A stretch of DNA of 64,000 bases from contig NC_089273.1 in the NCBI RefSeq assembly GCF_963678975.1, forward strand, positions 25,748,356 through 25,812,355, read 5' to 3'. The notes under the pieces are model-generated. The model saw only the letters and a program-made list of their open reading frames with translations, was not told the DNA's origin and made no database searches. Source of the stretch: Dysidea avara (Eukaryota; Porifera; Demospongiae; Dictyoceratida; Dysideidae). Within the stretch, counting starts at the first letter, position 1. Each line of letters starts with the position of its first letter. A program made the position numbers and the translations under genes. Positions 44,731-56,900 of this stretch are shown in pieces.

Positions 44731-44928
44731 ATGATTGCAAAAGCGACTGTAGTCCTTCTGCTGTGCTGCCTGAGGAGCAGTTTGTGTGTTCCATTGTCCG
44801 AATTCTACCCCTATGGTGAAAATATTGAAGAACCAAACCAGCGACTAGCCAACGGTGACGGCTCGTTTCAATGCGTTTTTCCAGATCAGGTGTATCGTTT
44901 CTGCAACACTCCATTCTACGAATTATGC
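44731..44928 (+). CDS. Exon 1: signal peptide and start of NIDO
   Basis: 66 codons. MIAKATVVLLLCCLRSSLC is a classic signal peptide (Lys4, Leu/Val core, cleavage expected near residue 19, before VPLSEF). FYPYGENIEE resembles the start of NIDO domains, which often read L-x-P-[FY]-G. Three Cys follow in the mature part. Donor GTAAGT follows at 44929. Exon ends in phase 0. Confidence 0.88.
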
Positions 44929-47900
44929 GTAAGTCAGCTATAAATCTTTATAGCTAATGCGGCCGTGCATACGCCAGTGATGTGAAAACATGCATTTGAT
45001 TTAGCTATAGCAGGCTAATGTAGCCAGCTATATGTGCTGTATGCAAGCTTGCACTCAATCTACCGTATAGCGGGAAATTTTCGAAAGGTTAAATTTTCGA
45101 AAAAAGAGTTCTTGATTGGAATTCGAAAAAATATTTTCGAAACAATGCCTCTTTACCGCGCCGCACCGTAGATTAATTCACGGAGGGAGTGGTTGCGTTG
45201 ATCACGTACATAACTAGAATTTGCTGCCGTGATTGTCTAGATAAACGCCCAATCTGGCTTTGATAGAATCTCATCTAGCTACCCTAGGGTCTTCCTTCGT
45301 AGGTTGAACCATGTTATTTGGCGGACTTTGCCTTAATTCAGTGGTATGCGGATCGAGCATAGCTATAAAGTACATGGCGTTTTTTCAGCCCGTCTAGATA
45401 TTTGCTGCCTTTCCTAGTAATTTCTGGCTCTTATAGTTGTAGGCTTCAAGACTCGTGGTGTCATTCGTACTCGCTCGTATGCGTGGTATAGGTATGTATA
45501 CTTGTGTGTGGCCCAGTGCCTAGCTATAATACATTAGGCCTATAACTAACTGATATTAGCAGAAACTATGCATGTGTGCACTCGCAAACTTCATTTAAAG
45601 CTAACTATACTTTCTTTGATTGTCACTTCAAAGCCGGGATGTACTAGCTATTGCTTGCTATATTTTCGAAAAAAAATTTTCGAAAACACATTGTTATTTT
45701 CTAATTTTTCGAAAATTTAACCTTTCGAAAATTTCCCGCTATACGGTATATAGCTACCTGGATACTTAGCGTTTACTAACTAGCTAGTTTACTTAGCTAT
45801 ACAGTTCGGTAATTTTGTATCATCAGTCAAGTTCATTGTTTATCCATATTGTATGTGTATTTTGCAGGTCCTAAAACGGAGACTGATAGCTCCCATGCAG
45901 CGTGTTTTGTTTGAGCTAGCTATACCTGATTTAGTCTATTGGCGTATACGAGCAACTAAAAGCAATAGCTATGCATGCTCGCTGGAAATATTAAGCTAAC
46001 CTGTTGGTAGCTGTAGCTACATTATGATGTGCAAATGAGCAGTTTGATAGTTTACCTATACATTACTCTGGTGGCAGTATAGATACATCCTGAGCGCCGT
46101 AGCTATGTTCATAGCTTCAGAGTCCTATCATTGTCCTTTAACTGCACCACAGAGTGGATAGCTACCTCTTTATCATGTGTTTGTGACTGCTGAGACTAAA
46201 GGCATTAGATATTACATAGCTACTGCAGCTAGACTGATATATAGACCTTTCGGGCTATCATTTTTTCTCTGGCTTGATTATCCACAGTTTGCATTTTGGC
46301 AACACAACTCTGAGCCGGCTTACTCACAGACCTGGGGTTCTTCTACTCTGATAGCTACAATAGCTAACACGTTTAGGTCTATATGAACTACGCCAAACTC
46401 TAGCTATAACAGGAGCGAGCATCAGGAGAAGCTTCATGCAGAATGTAGTGGCGTGGATTCCTTTTGTTATTCCTGTTACAGTTTATGCATGGACTATGGA
46501 GCATATAGCTACCTATAGTAGGCATTCCAGTATCCGATATTTTTTAATAAAAAAATTCTCCATATATTCCCCAATAGAACCCTGGCACAAAAATAACAAC
46601 TCGTGTTTAACTTGGGATTGCTCCATCGTCCGAGCTCCGATGAGGATGAAAATCGCTGTGGGGTTTTTCCACACGCTGATCATCATGAAAATCTTAGTTT
46701 TACCGTGCGCGTTACATATAAGTAAGTTTTGTGTTGTTTTGTAATCTTTTTAAGCCTTGTAATGTAGCTATGTAGAATACTTTAAAACTTAAAAAACGTA
46801 GTGTCGGGTGGAAGGTAGTCACTGGCGCTTACTTTAGGCCACTCCAAATAAATTCTCTGTTTCCCGTCCTGGACTCGAGCATATTTGCATGCGGGCGGAC
46901 GGTCCATTTCCATTATTTCATTATAAGATTGGCAGCTTTTCAAGCCATTATTTGCCTGGCACAACCATAAAAAGCTGCATAAAAGCATGCTTAACCTTTT
47001 CAAATTGCAAAAAATAGTGCAAACGTGAAGTTTGTGCCAACTCGATAGCACTGCTGACACACTGTTTCAAGATGGCTTTTACTGAGTCTCTCAGTATGCA
47101 AGAATAACCGGAAAATAATGGAAGAATACGGAATAATGGAATATTTAGAGCTGACAGTAACTAGATACGGGCGGTGGACGGGAAACAGAGAATTTATTTG
47201 GAGTGGCCTTAAAGTGCGTAGTTACTTTGCTCGGGTTAGCGATTTTCAGCTCCAGAGCAATTTTCTGATGGCTGTGTCATCAGCTCAAAAATGTAAACCA
47301 CTTGAAAGTCAGCATAACCATAGATATTATATACTATACTATCTATGGCATAACAATGCCATAATTGAAACCACAACTCCACCTTAGGTATTGTTACATC
47401 ATTGAGACACCTCCACTTTAGTTGTTTACCTTTATAAGTTGTTAACTTGATGTTTTTGCTTACTTGACATAGCCTCTTGCCTATGGGTATGCACCATTGT
47501 ATTGAGAAGTGTGTAGTAGGTGAAACATATTTGCTCACCACAAAGCATATGTATAGTACAAAGATCGCTGAGATCTGATACAATCTGAAGTTACTCTCAT
47601 TACATGTACAAAATTGCAGCTAGAAGCAACTGCAGTTTCAAGATAGTCCAGATTGCTAGATGGCTTCCTGATTTGATTGTGCCATTTTTCCCTTTAAAAT
47701 GTATGGGAAGCCCCGGAGAAAAAATGTACCTTTTTTCAGTTTTTAAGCACTGTGCATGCCAAAGTAGCTAATTCTAGCCCAACAAACTATATATTTCTGA
47801 GATCGGCAATCTATACTCTATCTATTGAGCATATAAAAAGCCCATTTTTCCAAAATTTAAAAATCGGGCTGGAATGCCCACCTATAGCTAGTCAGTATTC

Positions 47901-50900
47901 ATTCACTATTCCAGGGTGACACTTGAATTGGTCACACTCGTTTATTCAACTTGGCAATTAATGTTTTTTTTTTTACTGGAAGACAATATTAATAGAACAC
48001 ATTTTAACAACACATATCACATAATGCTTCCTGTAGGTATATGTGTTATGCTTAGAGCAAAAGGATTTGCTAATGACTTGATGGTCACCACTGAAGATGT
48101 CAAGTTACATCAGCAGGTTTTTGTCATAACTTGTCTTATAGGCAGTAGACACATAATATTCTCGAGTTCCAGTCTCAGAAATGTATCTCTCTTAGACACA
48201 CTTGCTCAAGTGGATAATGCTTGTCACATATCAAAGAGAACTACAAGTTCACAGTTTGAGCAGGCTGCTTTTATTGCCATTTCCTGCTCATACAGAATTT
48301 TTAATTCTAGAGCTTCCTCGGACTGGGATCTATTGGATCACCATATAAGCTAAACTTTATTATTGTATGTTATAATTATTTTTGTATTGTAATTTACCTT
48401 TCCAGGGCTCCTGTACTGTGGCTATTAGTGCATGGTACCCCTGTTGTGTCTAGGCCTCTGGACATAATATTGTATATTGTCCAACATTTGTCATCATAGA
48501 CTTGCTGCTCCATGTATCTTTGGTAAACCAAGACTGTTGTATTAGAATATTTTGATCTCAGGCTTATAGTCTTAGCAGCAACTACTACAACCGTTCTTTC
48601 TATGCTTTGTAAATCTATATTATCTTCGCTGGAAAACCCTGTAGCTACCACACAACCACATGTAGCTGGAAAGCATTCTTTATGTACTACACAATTTACT
48701 GAACAGACATGAAATTGACATTACCAAAGCCAAAATGTTATTCAGGCAGAGAGCATAAAATGTTTTCCACGAAAAAGCATGGAGTTTTGTAACCTTAATT
48801 GATAGCTAAACTTAGTAACCCCTATGAACTGAATGTTTGAAAATCCTGTGTACAGGTCTGAAACAAATGGGGACAGGAGTGGTGACTGAGAGTAATTGCG
48901 CATGCATGTGTATCTGAGAACAACAAAATACAATCCTATTCAAGCACTAAAGATTGAAATTGTAGCTAACTGCTTGTCACAAAGTATTGGCCGTAAGTAG
49001 CTGTATTTCTTGCTATTTTTAGAACATGTTATCTAGCAGTCTAGCATCAAAACTGAATTTCAAGATGAAGGTTTAACTTTGCCTCATTTACAATAGCTGT
49101 TTACTAAACCTCTAGATGATTGTATAACCTGTTGCAACAGATGGGCACTAACCCTGCACTAATAATTAGTACTGAAACGAATACCATTCAAATGGTTCTG
49201 AACAAAATGACCGAATATATATTTGATTATTCTTTAAGCACGCATTTCTGTTGAATAAGTACTAAAGTCTTTGTTTGGAAGCATGGTAAAGCTTGAGAGC
49301 TATTTCTATCTCTTCCAAATAGAAATTTTGCAGCATAAATATATATATATGTACCACTTTGTTCACGATCTTAAGTTTAAAGGTTGGCTTTGTATAAGTA
49401 TAATATGGTTGTGTATACAATTCTGTACACAGTTTTGTATGCTTGATGGTGTAAATGCACATGTACTGTATTATGCAAAGGCCTGTTTTGAAACAGTATC
49501 TATTATGTGTCCAATTTTAAAACCATGTACAGGTCACAACAGATGGTGGAACAAGTTTCGGGGCAGACCCAATACCATACACTACACAAGTATTCCCTTT
49601 AGGAGGAGATAATTATTTAGCTGCTGCCTACTGGGTGAATATAGATTCATCAGTCAATGGAAATGTGTGGTTTCGTCAGTCTACTGCTCCTGATTTACTG
49701 ACCAGAGCGAGCAATGATGTACAGAAAGCTTTTCCCTTGCTTCCAAGGTTCACTCCTACTCACTTATTCATTGCTACTTGGGATGGTGTTGGTGCCAATA
49801 GTGGAATAGCTACGGAGGTGAGTACAATTGTGGTGTTACAAAGAATGTAATAGTCTTTATTATATATGACATTGGATACAGTCTAGGGTAACCATAAGTT
49901 CAGTGTATTTTTCTTTGTTTTCTAATGCTCCATGTATACTGTGCTAGCTGAATAATTGTTCTGCAGTGATTACATAAAATGCAAGTTAGTATTCAACAGT
50001 AATTATGAGGCTTAACAACAGTGGTATACAGTCTGAGAGTAGTTGCTTGATAAAAGTATTTCATAAAGCTACAAATCTACTGTGGAACCCATATGTGTAT
50101 TACTGATAAAGTACTTTTACTGTAATTCCACTCAAAAACTTTGACTAAATGATTTGAATTTTTTATTCTTGGTTTGCTATATTCCCAGAATCTCAATCTT
50201 TTGTAGTACCATTAAGGTGTAAGTCAGACAACCACCTTCTCTGATGCATAATATTTTTTAGATAGCTACAGTATTACGGGTAGTAAGTTGTATTGATCCT
50301 CAGAAACTTTGGCTATAAGCTACATATAATAACTGTGTGAGCAATTCAAGTTTACACTTGCATATATGAAATTAATGAAAAAAGCAAGCTTTCTTTGAAG
50401 TACATAGAATGAAGCTCTGTATGTCTACTTTAAGTCAAATGAATGTTGCGACTGTTTTATGACATTATTTGGCTGTTCTGTTTAAGTATCTTACAAACTC
50501 CTCTGGTAGGCACCAGTACTTGAATATTGTCCAGGCCTACTACTTATGTCCCTACATGTGCCACTACTTCAAACTGTTCTTGTAAATGTATTTTAGAAAA
50601 GAAGACGTATGCACAATTTGTCTCATTGTCACTGCAGTGAACTACATATAACTACCAATAATATTTGCTATTATGTGTAGAATTATTTTTTTGGTTGAAT
50701 GACATACACCATCATACATATGTGAATGTCTCTGGGAAAACTGGTCTTATTTAAAAGTATTCTTTTCTGTGGTTTTAGTTATCTGGCATTAAACTTTATT
50801 TCCCTGCAAGTCAAGGCTACCTCTCCTCCATTACTATTTTCCCTAATCGCAGCCATTGATTTTTAAGTATTTAGTGTGTTGTAGCTCACCAATGGTTGAA

Positions 50901-53900
50901 GCTGCATATGCCAAAAATTTACACACACTTTACACTAATTTCTTACCTTCCAGATCATCCACTGTATAAATACGTTTGTTACAGGAAGACAGTAAATTTG
51001 TGTATGTATTTCGCCTCGCACTACGGCATCCTTTCCTAAATATGTATATCTTTTAGTATATATTTCGAATACCATGATATCTGTAGTATATTATGTTAAT
51101 ACAACATCTCGTCTCCCGCTTGGAAGCAGTAACAGCAATTTCTACTGTTTTTATACCATTATTAGTACTGGTAAGTAATTCCTTGTGATTAGCACGCTCA
51201 AGGAGTATGCACATGTGTTGCAGCCTGCAATCTTCTTGAAAATTGGTCCAACATTCCATAGCAGCTGTTGCTAGGCAACAAAATTTAAACCTGACGTAGT
51301 TACATGCTTTTGGTGGTTGCTTAGCAACCGTTGTTATGGTGTCAAAATCATTTTTAGAATTAATAGTGGTTGTCTATCAATGGTTGCTAGGCAACTATGT
51401 TGTTGCTAGGTAACAGGTATTGGTTACTATGGTACCACTAGTTGTCAAGTCGGACATGCCTAACTGGTAAAACAACTAAACACTATCAAAAAATTTTTAG
51501 CCAATCATGCATATATCAAATGTACAAGTGATACACAAATTCTATTGGCTAGTTTGCTGTAGTATATCAAAAATATACCACAAGCTGCTATTGGAGTTTT
51601 TGTACAGGACACGATATTGATGTTGTATTAATATATATATACTATATGCTATTAGACGAACACGTTTCAAAGTATACTGGCCACAAATGGAGATGAAAGC
51701 TATGCTGTATACTTGTTTGCCGATGGAATGATGCAGTGGGCAGATAGTAATGGCACACCTGCACGAGTTGGAATGACTTGTGCTGACATGAAACTAACTC
51801 ATCCAGCATCAGGATCACAAGACATTGTCAATGTTGATGAAGATAGTAATGCTGGAGAAGATGGAAAATATGTTTATTGTCTTACAGACCTTTCAGAGCC
51901 AATACGTGAGTACATTACTTTGCTGTCATAACTGTATGTGACGGTCTCTTCAATCGACCACATAGTTTGCACCAACTTTTTTATATTTCAGTGAAACTAT
52001 ACAAAAAGTTAACTACATACAGTATGCACACTCCTGCACTATGCTCACCAGTGTAGACTATTTGTGATGAAAGCTTTGCAGTGGAGCTTAAACATAGCTA
52101 CGTATATACAGTAATAAGTGCACTGTAAAATTATTGATAATTTTTGCAGTTTGCTTTGAAACCACGGAAAATGCAATTTTTTTCCCATTCACAGTACTCC
52201 CTTTTTAAAAATTTCATTCTAGATGATTTTAAGACCCATAGCACTTTCACAACCTCATACAATTCAGCTGAGATAAGGAGACTACATCGGTAAGCCTTAA
52301 CCACAAAACTCTTCCCAGCAAAACGTTTCCCATTTATGGTAGATGACAAGTTACTGAATTTTTGAAAAAAGTACCAGGTTTTAGTCATTTGATTGGTAAT
52401 GTGTCATGTGGAAGGTAGAGCTTTAACTCTACACCTTACATGATCTTCTTCCATTTTGTAATGTATACCCACCCCGCTACCCCCTTCCACAATAAGGTGT
52501 TGCTTTGCCTACACTTTTAAGCTTTATATAATATATCTCTGTATTCATTTAGAGTGCTCTAGTGGTGGTGTGTTGTATGACATTGGAGAACAATTTCAAC
52601 CAAACTGTAATTCAAGATGTACTTGTAATTTTGAAGGAAATTTTGATTGTGAAACAGTTCCCTGTCCAATTGATGGACCCAAATGTACAGCAAGTGGAGA
52701 TCCACATTACACTACTTGGGATGGTCGTAAATATAACTATATGGGGGATTGTGAATATTATGTAGCCACTCTATGTGATAGCGATGATTTTCTGGTATCT
52801 ACTGTAAATGACCGTACATGTGGAAGTAATCCTGGGGTAACTTGTGTTGATCAAGTGAGGGTAGTAATTCCTAGTGGTAACCCCAGTGAAGTATTGCTAG
52901 CACGCACATCTACTGATTTTCAACCATCCATAACAATTAATGGAGTATTGCAGCCGAATATAGGTGATATGGTTGTACTATTTACACCAGAGCTTGAGGT
53001 TGTACGTGCTGGTGGTAAGGCTTATGTGACTATTAAAACATATGGTGTTAGGGTGCACTATGATGGAAGGTACACTTCTACTTTTCAAGTTTCAACATCA
53101 TTGAGAGGAATGATTTGTGGACAGTGTGGTACCTACAATGGCAATCAAAATGATGACTTCACATTACCAGATGGAAGTATGACTACTTCAGCAGATGTTT
53201 TTGGTGACAGTTGGGAGGTTCCTCGTTCATGTGTTAAGAAAAGAGATGCGGATGGTTTTACTGGTTGTGATAATAGTGCTGACACTATAACAGAGGCACA
53301 ACAGAGATGTAGTGCACTGACAATGGACAGTTTTGCTGCATGTAATGCAGTTGTGGATCCTACAAATTTCATTGCTGATTGTGAATTTGACTACTGTTGC
53401 TGTGCTGTTGATATACGTGATGAATGTTATTGTAGTTCTTTGAGTAATTATGCTCTCGCTTGTACTGCAGCTGGAGTACAAGTATCAGGCTGGAGGGATG
53501 ATTTTGGTTGCCGTAAGTTGTAGAGTTTATCTGTCCGTACATTGGGTATACAGTATGTCATTAACATCTAGAAATAACTCAAACACTTGTGTATATAGGA
53601 TATCATCAAAGCTAGGGTGAAATGTTGTGAAATCTAAGATGGTAACGATGTAAATGACTCCATTTTAATGTTGACCAAAACTGATGTTAACTTCATTGCA
53701 GCAATCTCTAGGCTACCACCTTTAATTTTCACAACTTTTCACCTTGAGGTATATTGAAGGCTCTGCACTTTTATCAGCTAAGCTATTTTAAATGTGCCAC
53801 TGCTTTTTATGGATACTTGATGAAGAAACCTTTTAGTAAGACGACTGTCCTGTTAGAGGTTCTCAGTAGATCACTTAGTATTTTGTATGTTTTAATGAAC

Positions 53901-56900
53901 TGATCCTGTATGTTTACCCTTTCACTTCAAAAAGGCTTTCATGGATGTCTCAAGCTTCCAGATAACTATATTAACTATATATATCACAGAAGTGTCACAG
54001 CCACGAAGCATTTGGGGAAAATATCCCTCATCCATTTTAAAATTACAGCTCTTAAAGTGCTACTCACATAGTGTGCTATATATAATACAGTCCATATATA
54101 GAGAAGCTGTGTTCATGCTAGCTTCACTGCTTTAGTATGGCAGGTTTAGAGGGAGTGTAGATGAATTCTCTTTACAGTCCTCTCAGGTAAAGTACAGTAA
54201 GAGTTATAGAGATATTCTAACAGAGCAGTCAATAGCTCTAATAGTACAGTCAGAGCAATTTTGGGCCATTATTGCATTGCCACTTGTACATAAACTTAAT
54301 TACGAAGATATCATTCAACTACCATACTACTAACACTACGTATGGCTAGGGAACATTACCTGCTTGATATTTACCTGCTTGATGTTTACCTGCATCTTAG
54401 CCTATGCTATATTTGTGCCTCTCTCTTTGACAGCTCCTGAGATTCAGCTATGACATCTTACAATAAGTTTTATTTATTACTCTTTGTTTTTTGATTGTTG
54501 TATAACACTGATCCTATAGGATAGGTTTCATGCAGCATTTTCTGCAACAAAATGTGATGCATATAAACTTATTGCTGTTACATCTACTGTATGTGTTGCA
54601 ACTTTGTATATAATGTGCTTAACAGTTTACGTTTGTTTTATGTATTAGCTGCTGATTGTCCAGAGGGTATGGTATACCAGGAGTGTGGTCCAATATGTCC
54701 TCAAACATGTGATAACAAAGATGAATCATGTGATGGCGGTTGTGCTGCAGGTTGTTTCTGCCCTTATACACAATATCTACTTGATGGAGTATGTGTGGAT
54801 GAGGAAGTGTGTACAGGTAATGATGGATCAATTTGCTGTGTACTTTACTACTGTGATTTTGAGCAGTGACCTAAAGATTACCTACATGTTATACTCACTA
54901 TTCCCAAGATCATGTCACTACCCAGTTTACCAATAATTTTTTTAATTACTGTATTCTACACCACTATTTCCATTGGTGTTCCATTTTAAAGTAGCATTTT
55001 TATTAGATGTTTGTTTCATTCCATAACATACTTGCTCTTTGTAGCTTTATGTGTAAGTACTTAAAGTGGTCTGTTGCTCTATGGCTAGATTTTGACTACT
55101 CTATTAGAGAGATCTCAAACTGTGTGCAATAGTAGCTAAATTATTCCTTCACTTCTGAAACTTTATAAGTACCAGAAAATCCCAAAACTGCATGTGATGT
55201 ACGTAGCATAATTGCAACATCCATAAGGAACTTAGCTACTCTACTGTAATAATAGGAAAGTTTATAATTCTAGGGATGAAACGATCGTGAATATTTAGCA
55301 TTTGAGTACTCTCTAGCATTAACGATTGAGTAAATTAATATTACATGTGGTGTAGTGCTAGCTATAGTATCTTTGTATCTCATTGTTACTTTCATCTTCA
55401 ATCAATGGCCATGGGTTTGTTCTACACTGGAAGAATTGATTTGTGGTTCAAATTGCCCCATGGCTTCACTCTGTGCTTCATCAACTTCGTTCAGATAAAC
55501 ACATGTGTGCTGATTCAGCTCCATAATTTTGGGACACACCTTCTTGAGTAAGCGTCATGCCCCACAGAAGAGTAGACCGAATCAAGTTGTTCAGTGAAAT
55601 CAGGTTGAATCACACATAATTTGTTAGTTAATTTTAGAGGCACCAATTTGTACATTGCTTGCACATTCATATAAAATAGAAGCCCTTTCAAAATTTATAT
55701 AGCAATTGGCTATAAAAGATAGAAACAACAAGTGGAAGGATATTTTGCAATGTAGTAGTAACTATTACACTAAAAGTGAAGCAACTAACTAGGGACATCA
55801 TCACTTGACAAGCATATTTAATCCCTACCTTTGGCTATATATACTGCTGGTTTATATACTGAAATTTATTGCTAAGTTTTGGCTATATATACTGCTGGTT
55901 TATATACTGAAATTTACTGCTAAGTAGGAATTAAATTTGCATTTAAAGTGATGACCTTACTAGTTTCTTCACAACAAGTAAAAGGAAAATTTTAAAGAAA
56001 TAAAAAGTGTTTTTTTGTCTAAACGTGTACCCCAACAATCTATTACTGAACTAGTGAAGTGGTCATTACACTGCATTTTCAGCTATACTGTATGTATGTT
56101 CAGGCCATTACATAGTGTTACAAGCACAAAACACTACGAGAAGGACCTCTGCAATCAACCCAGTCACAATGGAAGACTTAGTCCAGTAGGGAAGGCACCG
56201 CATAGTGCTACCATGAATCGACACCTTGCACTGTCAGCAAAGATACGTGGGATGCAAAAGAGGACACAGGTAAGTCCATGAAGTATGTATTGTACGTACT
56301 GCGGTATTCCAAAAGGCACGCGTCAGGCTGAAATGTGTCAAACAGTGAAAATATGTAGCCTGTATAGCCTTAGCTGTTATTAAGCTACCACTGCTTGCAT
56401 CATTCAGGCATGCAGTTAGTCAGTCAGGCAGTCAGTGAGTAAGTAGAAGTGAATATAATTAAGTTTGTAGCAACCTATTGGAAGCGCTTCAAGTCATACT
56501 GATGGCATGTTTGGGCTTGGTTTTATACCTGTCAAAGGTACATATTGTGAAGCTGGTTTCTGGTCAATATTTTTTTGTGAGAAGGTGCAAACCTCCATGA
56601 TCCCTAATACAGGACTACCATAATGTACTAGATTACAAAGTTCCTAATTTTCCTTTCATTTTTATTATTAGTCTGACGTATCGCATCTCACTAGAAGTAC
56701 AAAGCTACAGAGAGTCAAATCTTGACATCAAATAGTGTTGAATGCAGGAAAATGCTAGACCAGTGATGGCTTGGATCATTTCTTGTAACTTGCAGTCTAG
56801 GCATGTACCATACACTGTGACAACTAAAATCCATAGAATACCAAATCACACAAAACTTACTGTATGTATGTATGTACACACTTTCTGTAACAACTTTAAA

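Noticed and set aside
46834-47214. 8-bp TSD for MITE family D
   Set aside because: Flanks (GCGCTTAC, GTGCGTAG) do not match well enough, so no superfamily was assigned.
47916-48353. 145-codon open frame in intron 1
   Set aside because: Not bounded by splice sites compatible with exons 1 and 2, which join directly in phase 0 and together complete the NIDO domain.
49271-49612. 113-codon frame overlapping exon 2
   Set aside because: Wrong frame; the NIDO motifs and phase-0 junctions fix the other frame from 49533.
53145-53481. Minus-strand frames under exon 4
   Set aside because: Shadows of the VWD/C8 coding sequence.
56015-56281. 88-codon frame in intron 5 as an extra exon
   Set aside because: Including it would break the phase-1 TIL to VWC-like junction, which is complete without it, and it shows no domain.
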